Origin: Sediminibacterium sp. FEMGT703S
GTDB taxonomy: Bacteria; Bacteroidota; Bacteroidia; Chitinophagales; Chitinophagaceae
Direction of reading: 5' to 3'
Assembly: GCA_002786355.1 (NCBI GenBank)
Contig: PGCO01000013.1
Coordinates: 372,001 to 436,000, forward strand
Length of the DNA: 64,000 bases
Every line of letters begins with the position of its first letter. Position 1 is the first letter of the stretch. The notes beneath the pieces were generated by a model. The model was not told where the DNA came from and ran no database searches. It saw only the letters and a list, made by a program, of their open reading frames with translations. A program made the position numbers and the translations under genes. This document shows positions 8,582 through 21,426 of this stretch, piece by piece.

Positions 8582-9574
8582 ATGAAAACGGTGTTCTTTA
8601 GTGCGCAGCCTTACGACAAGGCTTTTTTTACCCAATTTAACAAAGACCAACACGAATTAGTATTTATTGATATTCCATTGAGTGAACAAACAGCTGACTT
8701 GGCAGCAGGGGCAGAAGCAGTTTGTGTTTTTGTAAACGACAAAGTAACTGCAGCAGTTATTCAAAAGCTGGCTGCTGGTAATACCAAGATTATTGCCCTT
8801 CGTTGTGCGGGATTCAACAATGTTGACTTGGAGGCGGCAAAAGCTGCAGGCATAAGAGTTTGCAGGGTACCAGCATATTCTCCCGAAGCTGTGGCCGAAC
8901 ATGCTGTGGCCATGTTGCTAACCCTTAATAGAAAAACCCATAAAGCATACAACAGGGTTCGTGAGCAAAATTTTTCTTTGCAAGGATTATTGGGGTTTAA
9001 TTTGTTCGGGAAAACGGTGGGAGTAATTGGAACAGGCAATATTGGAAAAGCCTTTTGTAAAATCATGCTGGGTTTTGGCTGTAAAGTGATTGCCTTCGAT
9101 TTAATTGCAAATAAAGAGCTAGAAGCGGATGGGGTAGTTTATCACCCTTTGATAGAGGTACTAAAGTCAGATATTATTTCTTTGCACTGTCCATTGAATG
9201 AGCAAACCAAACATTTAATCAACAAAGACACGATGGCTTATATGAAACCTGGGGTTGTGTTGATTAATACCAGTAGAGGAGGTTTAGTAAACACTCGTGA
9301 TGTAATAAAAGCTCTCAAGTCTGGCCTAATTAGTGCGTTAGGAATTGATGTTTATGAACAAGAAGAGAAACTATTCTTCAGAAATTTATCTGAAGACATC
9401 ATCCAAGACGACGAAATTCAACGACTGATGAGCTTTCCCAATGTTTTGATCACTGCGCATCAGGCATTCTTTACGCAGGAAGCCATGGAGCAAATTGCTA
9501 CAACAACGTTAAATAATATTCAGCTCTTATCTGAAAATGCTAAATTGAACCCTCAGGCTGCATTATTGGTGTAA
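8582..9574 (+). CDS. D-isomer-specific 2-hydroxyacid dehydrogenase (D-lactate dehydrogenase-like)
   Basis: A 330-residue NAD-dependent dehydrogenase that interconverts a 2-keto acid and its D-2-hydroxy acid; D-lactate is the probable product. The nucleotide-binding motif GVIGTGNIGKAF lies near residues 145-157. The catalytic set is in place: Arg232 in INTSRGG, Glu261 in YEQEE and His293 in ITAHQAF, with spacing equal to that of lactobacillar D-LDH. The segment ALRCAGFNNVD is also typical of the D-LDH branch. I prefer ATG 8582 over TTG 8576, which adds two residues. The downstream lipoprotein begins 17 bases later and may be co-transcribed, with no obvious functional link. Confidence 0.88.
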   Translation: MKTVFFSAQPYDKAFFTQFNKDQHELVFIDIPLSEQTADLAAGAEAVCVFVNDKVTAAVIQKLAAGNTKIIALRCAGFNNVDLEAAKAAGIRVCRVPAYSPEAVAEHAVAMLLTLNRKTHKAYNRVREQNFSLQGLLGFNLFGKTVGVIGTGNIGKAFCKIMLGFGCKVIAFDLIANKELEADGVVYHPLIEVLKSDIISLHCPLNEQTKHLINKDTMAYMKPGVVLINTSRGGLVNTRDVIKALKSGLISALGIDVYEQEEKLFFRNLSEDIIQDDEIQRLMSFPNVLITAHQAFFTQEAMEQIATTTLNNIQLLSENAKLNPQAALLV

Positions 9575-9591
9575 ATTTTATCTTTATTTTA

Positions 9592-10674
9592 ATGAAAAGG
9601 ATACTGTTTTCTTTGTGGTTATTGGCAACAGCAGTAGTAACACTGGTTGGATGCGCCAAAGAGCTAAGTTCGGAAGGACCTGGCTTTGGGGGTACTGCCA
9701 CCGGTACTTTATTGGACAGTTCAGGCAATTGCAAACAAATTGTAATAAATGGCCAATACAAAGAAATGCAAGCTTTAACCGACAGCAATTATGTTTTAGT
9801 TTCCGCTAACTATAGTAGCCAAGGAAAGTATGCTGTTTTTACTGATACAGTAAATGGTATATGGTTCAGAGATTCAGGATTTGCATTCGTACAAGGCGCC
9901 AATACCATCAAACTGAAAGGTTATGGTCAAGCTATTTTGCCCGGCACTTTTACGTATGAAGTAAAATTTGGAAACAGTACTTGCACATTCAATATCACTA
10001 CAACAGGAAGCGTAAATAATGGATCTCGCACCAACGACTATTTACCCATTACCCCAAATGGATATATTGATTATGGATTGAGCCCAGCATTCCCCAATAC
10101 AGCTGGAGGTTTTATTCCTCAATTCAGGTCTACCATTTCTAATGGATTACTTTCTCGGACTTATTTAGGTGTACCAAGAGATTATACCCGCTATACAACC
10201 AATACCAATGATCAACTTTTGCTAAGAAAAGATGGAACAGGGAAGTATTATCAATATGGAACTCCAGAATTTGACTATCTATATATTTATGATAGCATTG
10301 TAGATAATAAAAGAATAGAATTTATTTACTTGGATGAAAGCAAAAATCCAGGTCAATTTTATGAAACAGATAGTTTGTATGTTGGTGCAGACATCAATGG
10401 AACCTTACAATTTGGCTGGGCTAAACTTCGAATTACCACCATTTCAAAAGGCAGGCAAATGTCTTTATTGGGTACACTGTACACAGATATTATCACTGTT
10501 CGAAGAGATTTGTATTTAAAACTTGATGGTTCACCCAATTACATACCATTGAACTTACAATCTGAACACTCCTATGCAAAAGGAATTGGTTTAGTGGATC
10601 AACGGGTTTTTGAATCCACCGCAACAGGAATCACTATACAGTCCATTACCATCAAGGGCTGGAACGGATTATAA
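9592..10674 (+). CDS. Hypothetical lipoprotein
   Basis: A 360-residue protein that begins with a clear lipoprotein signal: basic start, hydrophobic core and a lipobox ending LVGC, so Cys21 would be lipidated. The mature part begins KELSSEG, an opening I associate with surface lipoproteins of Chitinophagaceae. The rest is rich in Thr, Asn, Tyr and Gly and looks like beta structure, with two early domains suggested by the TGTLLDSSGNCK and TVRRDLYLK segments. I recognise no catalytic motif. It ends nine bases before the end of the convergent AraC-type gene. Likely located at the outer membrane; function unknown. Confidence 0.72.
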   Translation: MKRILFSLWLLATAVVTLVGCAKELSSEGPGFGGTATGTLLDSSGNCKQIVINGQYKEMQALTDSNYVLVSANYSSQGKYAVFTDTVNGIWFRDSGFAFVQGANTIKLKGYGQAILPGTFTYEVKFGNSTCTFNITTTGSVNNGSRTNDYLPITPNGYIDYGLSPAFPNTAGGFIPQFRSTISNGLLSRTYLGVPRDYTRYTTNTNDQLLLRKDGTGKYYQYGTPEFDYLYIYDSIVDNKRIEFIYLDESKNPGQFYETDSLYVGADINGTLQFGWAKLRITTISKGRQMSLLGTLYTDIITVRRDLYLKLDGSPNYIPLNLQSEHSYAKGIGLVDQRVFESTATGITIQSITIKGWNGL

Positions 10675-10682
10675 TGGTACAA

Positions 10683-11606
10683 TTATTTAAGTAATTCGCA
10701 AGGCTTTAAGCCGGTATGCTTTTTAAAAGCTGCTGAAAAATGCGAGATGGATGAATAGCCTAGCAATGCAGAAACATCTGTAACGCTCAAGCTCTTCTCG
10801 TACAATAAGTACTTTGCGTGTTCCATTCTCTGCTGTTGATAAAAATCGAAAATAGTCGTTCCAAAAACTTCTTTAAATCCTTTCTTTAAGTAGCACTCAT
10901 TCATTGCCACTTTTCTACTTAATTCCTTTATGGTAATTGGATCTCCAATATGTTGTAATAAAATATCCCTGGCTTGATAAATCCTTTCCTTTCCACTATC
11001 ATCGGCCAAAAACTTACAAGCAAATCCTTCTCCTTTTTCGTGTACCAAACAATCCATGCTATACAAAAGCAATTCATGCACTTTAGCATTTACATAAATA
11101 TTCTCCATTGAACCAGAGTAACTATGGTTCAATAAGGCATCAAGCACATTTCGATTTCTAATGCAAAGCGGAAATAATTTGGTAAAAGCATTGGGATGCT
11201 TAAATGCTAAGACTTCGTCTTTTCTATTGGCCAACTTAACATTGTGAACAAACTGCTTTAAAAAACTAGCAGTAAAGTGAAAAGTAAATACATCCAAAGT
11301 TTGGTTCTTCCCACTACAATTCATCGTAGGTAACTCGGTACATAATGAGCAGCTACGTTCAGCACAATACTTGTTTCCCGTGATGCAAAAGCGAAGCTCT
11401 AAGTAATTTTCTTTAGGTTTTTTTTCATTGTAATGATAAACCATCATTCCACTATCATCGGCCACCCAAGGGTGTTGGGCATAATATCTACGAATGGTAT
11501 ATTGGATGGATCCAGGAATATGCTGCTCTTTCTTATAGAGCAAATCCATATTTGCATCAATTCCACCCTTTTGAGCTTGCTTTAATATGTCCATTACAGC
11601 GTTCAT
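10683..11606 (-). CDS. AraC-family transcriptional regulator with N-terminal cysteine cluster
   Basis: A 307-residue regulator. The C-terminal 100 residues carry the two helix-turn-helix motifs of AraC proteins (ITIKELSRKVAMNECYLKKGF and the SVTDVSALLGYSSISHFSAAF segment, with the usual PxxLL-like end GLKPCELLK). The N-terminal domain has five cysteines within 24 residues (74, 81, 86, 89, 97), including CAERSCSLC. Such a cluster could bind metal or an Fe-S centre or sense redox state; this is an inference. The target genes are unknown. Start ATG at 11606. Neighbouring genes are the convergent lipoprotein and the broken chemotaxis-type kinase gene on the same strand. Confidence 0.82.
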   Translation of the reverse strand: MNAVMDILKQAQKGGIDANMDLLYKKEQHIPGSIQYTIRRYYAQHPWVADDSGMMVYHYNEKKPKENYLELRFCITGNKYCAERSCSLCTELPTMNCSGKNQTLDVFTFHFTASFLKQFVHNVKLANRKDEVLAFKHPNAFTKLFPLCIRNRNVLDALLNHSYSGSMENIYVNAKVHELLLYSMDCLVHEKGEGFACKFLADDSGKERIYQARDILLQHIGDPITIKELSRKVAMNECYLKKGFKEVFGTTIFDFYQQQRMEHAKYLLYEKSLSVTDVSALLGYSSISHFSAAFKKHTGLKPCELLK

Positions 11607-11708
11607 GCACCTGCAAAATTAATGTATAAACATATATTTTGCAAATCCTACATAAATTTAACAAATAGGCTTAAAACCTTTGTGGTGAATCAACAATCCT
11701 TACAAACA

Positions 11709-14700
11709 CTAATCGGAATAAGGCAATTCAACAATAACTGTAGCACCCATATTTGGTTCACTTACTATATCAATATTTCCATGCATCGATTCAACCTGGG
11801 TTTTGGTGATAAATAAGCCTAATCCTTTTGCGTCTTTATTACCATGAAAGGTTTTATACAAGCCAAATACTTTACTACCGTATTTTTTCAAATCTAGTCC
11901 TCTACCATTGTCTTGAATAACCAATTTTGAAAAGCCTTTTATTCTTTCTAAAGTGATATGAATTTCAGGGGGAGTATCCGGTTTCTTATACTTTAGCGAA
12001 TTAGTTAAAAGGTTTAATAAAATGCTATCCAAATAGGCTGGATTTGCCTGAATTAAATCATTCTCATCAAAATCTTGGTGAATGGTAGCATTTGTTTCAG
12101 CTATTGTAAGTCCCAAACTTTTCTCAGCCAACTGAACAGCAGTAGAAAGTAAAATGGGCTTTATTGGTATGCCTTCAGTTGTTTGAATGGCAATGATATC
12201 ATTTAGGTTGATGAGTGTTTCATCTAAAGAATTAGCTACTGAACTCACCATCTCACAAAATGCTAATTTTTCTTCATTTGTAGCTGAATTTGCAAGTGAC
12301 ATAATTCCTTTTAAATTGGCTACATGAGATCTGAAATTATGTGAAAGAATATGGGTGAACTGAATGAGCCTGTTTTTTTAATTCTAATTAATGTTCAGCA
12401 AAGATTGTAATTCTTCTTGTTTTTTTATCAATGGGGTAATTTCATGACCCAAACATAAAATCTCAATTGGATTTCCTTGGTCATCTTTTAAGACTTTGAA
12501 TTCCCATTGACTCACAACAACGCCTGCTGGGCTGGGTTTTCTAAGTGTTGTCCAAAATGTTTTATTGGGTTCTGCCAAACATTTTTCTACCGCTTGTATA
12601 CAAGCGCCATGATCTTCAGGCATAATCAAGGAAAGAGAAGTTTTTCCAATCAAATCTTGAAATTGCACACCAAACATATCAGAAAAATATTGATTGAAAT
12701 AAGTATAATTTCCAGCCAAATCAGTTTTGACTACATAAAAAGAATTATTCTCAATTATAGACTTATTATATAAACTCTCTTTCTCAATTAATTTTTCTTT
12801 TACTTCTAATGTATCGTATAAATTCTTCAGAGTAGTAACATCAACAAATGTGATTACAACCCCATCTACCTTTTTGTCAATTGTTATAAAAGGACTTACC
12901 CTTCTAATATAATAATGATCAAAGTCATCTTTAAATTCATCTTCAATTGTGCCTAATTCAACTAAAGCTAAAGCTGCATCCTTGATCATTTTCAGTCTAA
13001 CTTCCTCTTTAAAATTAGCGGCAAAATTTGAAATTGAACGACCAATATCTTGTTCATTTAATTCAAAATGCTTTTGCAAGGAAGGCGTGAATTTTCTGAT
13101 TTTCAATTCTGAGTCTAAAAACAAAGTACCCACATCTGTACTATCAAATAAATTGTTGATATCATTATACAGTAAATTAAGTTCCCTGTTCTTGTCTTGT
13201 AGTTCAAAATTTACAGTATACAACTCTTCATTAACAGATTGTAATTCTTCATTTGTACTTTGCAACTCTTCATTAGAAGCCATTAATTCTTCATTGGAAG
13301 CTTGTAATTCTTCATTACTTGTTTCTAGTTCTTCTACAACATATTGAAGCTGATTTTTATTTTGTATCAATGACTTCTCTAATTCTTTGATCTTTAATTC
13401 ATTCAAGGCTGAAACTTGAACTTTTGAAAAATCAATTTCTTTTTCAATTTCAATAACAGTGTCTTCAAAATGAATGAGATAAGTATCTTTAAATCCATCT
13501 GCAACATTCACTTTTTGTAAATACAAGTTAAAAGACAGTTGGGATTGGTCTTTAAAGACCAAATTGTCTTTTATTAAAATGGCTTTATCAGACTCCTGTA
13601 TATCGCTTACCATGGTTTGCAATAAGACTCCCAAACCATCGTCCAACATTTTCAAAAGATTACTTTGAAACATCCCTTCAGGAAACTTTAAATACTTACC
13701 AGCATCGCCTTTGATGTATAAGATATTAAACCCTTTATCAAAAAAGATACAGGATGGACTATATTTTTTAGTTAAAAACTTTAGATAGGCTAAATCAGCA
13801 TCTTCCTTAGCATTTTCAGCATTTTTATTAATATATTCTTTAGGAGATTTGGTCAATAATTCTTTACTAAGCAAAGAAGGGGATTCAAAATTTGGAGTAT
13901 GTTTAGACTTAGAAATATTTTTAAAAATTCTCCATCGCTGACTTATTACTTTGAGTTCATCTACAGATTCATTGATAGACTCACTTGACCCTAAAAACAA
14001 ATACCCATCGCGCTGAAGCGAAAACAAAAAACTAGATAAAACTTTCTGTTGAGAAGACGCGTTCAAGTAGATCAGTAAATTTCTGCAAGAGACTAAATCC
14101 ATTCGAATAAATGGGGTGTCTTTTAAAATATTATGGCTCGAAAAAACGATTTTATCCCTTACCCGTTTGATGATTTGTATACTATCTACGTTTTTAATAA
14201 AATAACTATCCAAGTACTTCTTATCAATTTCTGATGCTACACCAACATTAAATTTACCCGCGCTTGCAGTTTGAACAGCAAAATTATCAACGTCTGTTGC
14301 AAAAATTTTAAAATCGTTTCTTAATTGGTTTTCCTGAATGTACTCATCCAATAAAATAGCGATAGAATAGGCTTCTTCACCTGTTGAACAAGCCACTACC
14401 CAAACCCTGATGGTATCTGTAGGAAGCTTATTTACAAAAAGAGCTGGTATCACTGTCCGCTTCAGTTCATCAAAAGCATCTCTATCTCTAAAAAAGCTAG
14501 TGACCCCAATTAAAAAATCTTGTTTTAATAATTCAATTTCTGAAACACTTGCTTTTAACAACTGATAATAATTGAGCAATGCATCCATATTGTTCAAACT
14601 CATGCGTTTCTCAATTCTTCTTATAAGTGTATTCTTTTTATACTGTTTAAAATCAATCCCAGCATAGATTTTAATTTCATCTAGAATATTTGAGAAAATT

Positions 14701-15310
14701 TCGTCATTCGATTGATTATTGGAAAATTCAGAAGCAAGATCCAAATTGGGGATTTGTTGCAAAACATTTGCCATGGCTTCTGGTTCCGCAATAAATTCTG
14801 CTAACCCAGATGCAATAGCTGCATTAGGCATGCCATTAAATTGTGCAGAAAGGGGGTCTTGTACTAAAATGACTCCCCCAGATTCCTTGATGGTTTTTAT
14901 CCCCCTTGAACCATCCGTTCCTGTTCCAGAAAGTATGATACCAATAGACTTTTCTTTGTACTCTTCTCCCAATGATTGAAAAAAAATATCAATGGGTAAA
15001 TTCAAACTATGTTTGGGTGCTTTTTCTAATAATTGGAGTTTATTCCCCTTAATAACAAGGTTTTTATTCCTGTGCATCAAGTATATACAATTGGGGCATA
15101 CTTCTAACTGATCTTCTGCTGTAAAAATGGTCATAGATGTATGCTTTGCCAATAATTCTGGCATCAAACTCTTAAAATCTGGAGATAAATGATGAATGAT
15201 AACAAATGCAATTCCAGTATTAGAAGGAATATGATCAAACAATTTTTGGATGGCATCTAAGCCCCCAGCGGATGCCCCTATACCTACAATATAGAAGTCT
15301 TTAGATTCAT
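11709..15310 (-). pseudogene. CheB-CheR-PAS-histidine kinase fusion, apparently disrupted
   Basis: In one reading frame the segment encodes, in order: a CheB methylesterase domain (GIGASAGG serine motif, IIHHLSP, SGTGTDG), CheR methyltransferase (SFFRDRDAF, ACSTGEEAYSIA, CRNLLIYL), a heptad coiled coil of SNEELQ type, two PAS domains, then a kinase part (SHNFRSH histidine box, NLLTNSLKY, GLGLFIT). Two breaks are seen. At the 5' end the frame has a TAA at 15323-15321 and no ATG, GTG or TTG before the catalytic serine; the only nearby ATG (15310) is out of frame by what a single lost base would explain. In the PAS-kinase linker there are two in-frame stops, TAG at 12386-12384 and TAA at 12380-12378. 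The kinase remnant (from ATG 12302) would lack its histidine box. Separate open parts run 12384-15242 and 11709-12302. Either a decaying gene or, less likely, sequence errors. Confidence 0.75.
13195..13338 (-). repeat. 21-base tandem coding repeat (SNEELQ heptads)
   Basis: Six or more imperfect 21-base units encode the heptad series ELxxSNEEL, giving a parallel coiled coil between the CheR and PAS domains. Such NEEL heptads are usual for CheB-CheR-PAS fusions and probably act as a signalling stalk. Confidence 0.75.
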
Positions 15311-17611
<2,301 letters not shown>

Positions 17612-17679
17612 TAGAAAAAAACAGTAACTTGTAGCAACTAACCTGATACCCTATTACTAAAAATTAAATTCAACACACA

Positions 17680-17886
17680 ATGGACACTTCAAAAATGATT
17701 AAAGCATACTGCCTTAAAACAAAGGAAAAAAATGTTCCTATGCAAGATGCAGTAGTTACCAGAACAGCAAAAGGTGGCTATATGGCCGGTGGTCATGATG
17801 GCAAAGGAAATAAGATGGCAGCTATCTTAAGTGAAGCAAAAGCTTTACAAGCAATTGCGGATGGCGTTGCTAAAAAAGGATTCTAA
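17680..17886 (+). CDS. Small protein resembling a cysteine-depleted DUF5679-type zinc ribbon
   Basis: A 68-residue basic protein. The central part reads KAYCLKTKEK, then MQDAVVT, GGYMAGGHDGKGNKM. This follows the pattern of the DUF5679 zinc ribbon (AYCVKCK...GxPAxxGxCPxCGxKM) from memory, but three of the four zinc cysteines are replaced and only Cys11 remains. I offer this as a remote relationship, not a proven one. The C-terminal third is an alanine-rich helix. It lies between gyrB and a strong terminator; co-expression with gyrB would fit a nucleic-acid-related role, but no function is known to me. ATG at 17680 follows an A-rich leader. Confidence 0.7.
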   Translation: MDTSKMIKAYCLKTKEKNVPMQDAVVTRTAKGGYMAGGHDGKGNKMAAILSEAKALQAIADGVAKKGF

Positions 17887-17908
17887 TTGAACCTGATTTT
17901 TTTGAAAG

Positions 17909-17931
17909 CCCCGATTAGTTCGGGGTTTTTT
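17909..17931 (+). terminator. Intrinsic terminator after the gyrB region
   Basis: Six-base perfect stem CCCCGA/TCGGGG (17909-17914 and 17920-17925), five-base loop, then a run of T residues. Closes the gyrB plus small-protein unit. Confidence 0.85.
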
Positions 17932-17950
17932 ATGCGCTACCGCAGAAAGG

Positions 17951-20900
17951 TTAAGCTGTTGGAGTAATGGAAATCTCCTCCTTTTTAGCAATCACTGTTT
18001 GGCGCATTTTATGTAAGAATGAATACATTTCTTCCATTCCTTTGATGGGCTCAACCAACATCAAGAACATTTTACCTGCTTGTTTTAATTTCCCCTTATT
18101 AGTACCAGTTTGAAGATACGCTAGTACTTCTTTGAACAAATTTGACTCAAAATAAGGTGAGTCGGGTCTATTGATAAAATAGCAACGCAATATATTATCC
18201 TTTAAGGTCATTTTCTCAAAACCCAGGTCTACAGCCAATTTGCGACATCTTACCGTAGTGAAAAGGTCTTCAACTGATGAAGGTATAGGACCAAAACGGT
18301 CTACCATTTCTGCATGAAACAACTGCAACTCAGCTTCGTTTTCACAACTGTCTAATCGGGTATACAAAGACAATCTTTCTGTAATGCTTTCTACGTAACT
18401 GTCAGGTATCAAAATTTCTAAATCCGTATCAATAGTACAGTCACTCACAAAATCATCCTGCTTACTAATCTCTTCTTTAAACAAATCTTTGAAGGAAGTT
18501 CTTTTTAACTCTCTAATAGCTTCCTCCAATATCTTCTGGTACATTTCAAAACCAATTTCTGCCATAAACCCACTCTGCTCTCCACCTAACATATTTCCAG
18601 CGCCTCTTATATCTAAATCTCGCATAGCTATTTGAAATCCACTTCCCAAATCACTAAACTGTTCTAAGGTTTGTAATCTTTTTCTTGAATCCACTGGCAA
18701 AGTGCTCATTGGTGGAGCCAGCAGGTAGCAAAAAGCTTTTTTATTACTTCTACCTACCCTACCTCTTAATTGATGTAAGTCACTTAATCCAAATTGATGT
18801 GCATTGTTTACAATAATGGTATTTACATTAGGAATGTCTACCCCGCTTTCTACAATATTGGTACAAACCAACACATCGTACTTACGTTCTATAAAATCGA
18901 AAATTCTTTCTTCTAATTCGTGTCCTTCTAATTGACCATGGGCAAACCCAATACTTAAATCTGGGCATAGCCCTTGAATGAGTGCACTCATTTCAGCCAA
19001 CCCATGCACCCTATTATGAATAAAGAAAACCTGTCCACCTCTTTCTGTTTCAAAATAAATTGTATCCCTAATAGTATCCTGGTTAAAAACCTGTACTTCT
19101 GTTTGAATAGGTTGACGATTGGGTGGCGGCGTATTGATAATACTTAAATCTCTAGCCCCCATTAAACTAAACTGCAAGGTTCTTGGAATGGGCGTGGCAG
19201 TTAAAGTTAGGCAGTCCACATTTGTTTTTAAGGTCTTCAATTTCTCTTTATGCCCTACCCCAAACTTTTGCTCTTCATCAATAATCATGATACCCAAATC
19301 TTTAAATGCCACTTCTTTTCCGAGTAATCCATGGGTACCTACAATAATATCTACCTTGCCCTCCTTTACTCTTTGTAAAGTTTCCTTCTTTTCTTTAGCA
19401 GATTTAAAACGATTGATATAATCTACCGTAACAGGAAAATCTTTTAATCGATCCTTGAATGTTTTATAATGCTGAAAAGCCAAAATTGTAGTAGGAACTA
19501 AAACAGCTGCTTGCTTTCCATCCACAACAGATTTAAAAGCTGCTCGAATGGCAATTTCAGTTTTTCCAAATCCTACATCTCCACATACCAATCGATCCAT
19601 GGGCGCTTCTTGCTCCATATCTTTTTTTACATCTGCAGTTGCCTTACTTTGATCGGGAGTGTCTTCATAAATAAATGAAGCTTCTAACTCAGTTTGCATA
19701 TAATTATCTGGGGCATGTGCAAACCCTTTCTGAGCCTTTCTTTGTGCGTAAAGCTTGATTAAATCAAAAGCGATTTCTTTTACTTTAGCTTTGGTTTTTT
19801 CTTTTAATCTATTCCAAACATCACTTCCTAATTTATTCACTTTAGGAACAGTGCCTTCTTTACCAGTGTATTTAGAAATCTTGTGAAGTGAATTAATATT
19901 CACATATAAGATATCACTGTCTTTGTATATGATTCTTACTGCTTCTTGAATTTTGCCATTGACCTCTAATTTCTGTAACCCACTGTATGTGCCAACGCCA
20001 TGATCAATATGCGTAACGTAATCACCAGGCTGTAAATCACGCAGGGTTTTTAAAGTAAGTGCTTTGTTTTTATTGTACGCTTGTTTAACCTTATACTTGT
20101 GGTACCGTTGAAATATTTGGTGATCGGTATAACAAACCAATTTTAATTGATGGTCTATAAAACCCTCATGAATACTAGTACCAATAGGCGTGAACTGTAT
20201 CTCTGTATTCAAATCGGTAAAAATAGTATTGAGCCGCTCTAACTGTTTTACTTGTTCTGCAAAAATATAAATACTGTATTGAGCTCCTTCTAATGCTTTT
20301 AAGTCTTTAATCAATAAATCGAATTGACGATTAAATGCAGGCTGTGGCTTTACTAAAAACGATAAATCAAATTGAGCGAAATGGGGCTTATAACCAAACT
20401 CTATAAGTGGTTTTGATTCTAAAATGGTTTTAATTTCATTGGCTTTGATAAAATCTGTCCAATGCACTTCTTTTAGAATATGGTGATCTTCCTCTTCTTG
20501 TTGTTTTGCAAAAAAGCCTTGATCTTGCAATAATAAATACCCCTCAAAATCTTCTTCTTGTACCCTAATTTTTTCTTCGATTACATCCCAGTCATTTAAC
20601 CATATAATGGTGTTTTCGGGTAAAAATTCTAATAGCGAAATTTTTTGAACTGAACCTTCTCCAAATGCTTCAGGCAATGTATCTACATTCGGAATAATAT
20701 TTACTTGCAATAATTTTCTTTCACTCAACTGAGTTTCAGGATCAAAGATTCGAATGCTATCTACTTCGTTACCAAATAACTCTACTCGATAGGGCTTTTC
20801 ATTTCCAAAAGAATAAATATCCAAAATCCCTCCTCTCAGTGCAAATTGACCTGGTTCATAAACAAAATCAGTTCGCTCAAAACCATACATCACAAATAAA

Positions 20901-21385
20901 TCCATCAAGCTCTCAGGATTAATGGTATCATTGGTTTTAATAGTGATAATATTACTGCTGATCGTTTCAGGTAAAATCACCTTTTCAAATACAGCTTCTG
21001 GATAAGTAATGATTATTTTTTTATTTCCTCCTCGGGAAAGCTTCGTTAAGGTTTCTGTTCGCAGCATCACGTGCGAACTATTTAAAAGCCTGAAATTTTT
21101 TCTATTTTTAAAACTTGCTGGAAAATAAAATAAGTCTAACGCACTCGTTAAATTTTCAATGGTATTATGAAAATAGGCTGCTTCCTCAGCGTCATTCAAA
21201 ATAATCAAATGATTAAGCCCTTGGGCTTGGGGATGCATAAATACAGTGCTTACTATAAATTCAGCACTACTGCCTTGTAAATCCTTAAGATAAGTTTTCT
21301 GTGTTTCGGCATAGTTCAGCCTATTCACCAACTGTTGAACCAGGGGTGATTGCAGATATTGATCCATTAAATGCTGCAAGTTCAT
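17951..21385 (-). CDS. mfd: Transcription-repair coupling factor
   Basis: A 1144-residue Mfd, the translocase that removes RNA polymerase stalled at DNA lesions and recruits UvrA. In order: UvrB-like N-terminal region (FVYEPGQFALRGGILDIYSFG), the RNA-polymerase-interacting domain (LQPGDYVTHIDHGVGTYSGL), the RecG-like helicase core with Walker A GDVGFGKTE, DEEQ box IIDEEQKFGVGHKEKL, TATPIPRTL, and the second lobe with LRGRVGRSNKKAFCYLL and the C-terminal inhibitory TRCF domain. I take ATG 21385; a GTG at 21391 would add two residues. The upstream lipoprotein gene ends 41 bases before and may be in the same unit. Confidence 0.96.
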   Translation of the reverse strand: MNLQHLMDQYLQSPLVQQLVNRLNYAETQKTYLKDLQGSSAEFIVSTVFMHPQAQGLNHLIILNDAEEAAYFHNTIENLTSALDLFYFPASFKNRKNFRLLNSSHVMLRTETLTKLSRGGNKKIIITYPEAVFEKVILPETISSNIITIKTNDTINPESLMDLFVMYGFERTDFVYEPGQFALRGGILDIYSFGNEKPYRVELFGNEVDSIRIFDPETQLSERKLLQVNIIPNVDTLPEAFGEGSVQKISLLEFLPENTIIWLNDWDVIEEKIRVQEEDFEGYLLLQDQGFFAKQQEEEDHHILKEVHWTDFIKANEIKTILESKPLIEFGYKPHFAQFDLSFLVKPQPAFNRQFDLLIKDLKALEGAQYSIYIFAEQVKQLERLNTIFTDLNTEIQFTPIGTSIHEGFIDHQLKLVCYTDHQIFQRYHKYKVKQAYNKNKALTLKTLRDLQPGDYVTHIDHGVGTYSGLQKLEVNGKIQEAVRIIYKDSDILYVNINSLHKISKYTGKEGTVPKVNKLGSDVWNRLKEKTKAKVKEIAFDLIKLYAQRKAQKGFAHAPDNYMQTELEASFIYEDTPDQSKATADVKKDMEQEAPMDRLVCGDVGFGKTEIAIRAAFKSVVDGKQAAVLVPTTILAFQHYKTFKDRLKDFPVTVDYINRFKSAKEKKETLQRVKEGKVDIIVGTHGLLGKEVAFKDLGIMIIDEEQKFGVGHKEKLKTLKTNVDCLTLTATPIPRTLQFSLMGARDLSIINTPPPNRQPIQTEVQVFNQDTIRDTIYFETERGGQVFFIHNRVHGLAEMSALIQGLCPDLSIGFAHGQLEGHELEERIFDFIERKYDVLVCTNIVESGVDIPNVNTIIVNNAHQFGLSDLHQLRGRVGRSNKKAFCYLLAPPMSTLPVDSRKRLQTLEQFSDLGSGFQIAMRDLDIRGAGNMLGGEQSGFMAEIGFEMYQKILEEAIRELKRTSFKDLFKEEISKQDDFVSDCTIDTDLEILIPDSYVESITERLSLYTRLDSCENEAELQLFHAEMVDRFGPIPSSVEDLFTTVRCRKLAVDLGFEKMTLKDNILRCYFINRPDSPYFESNLFKEVLAYLQTGTNKGKLKQAGKMFLMLVEPIKGMEEMYSFLHKMRQTVIAKKEEISITPTA

Positions 21386-21426
21386 ATACACGTTCCTTGT
21401 AAAAGGGACGCAAAGATAAGGGAAGG

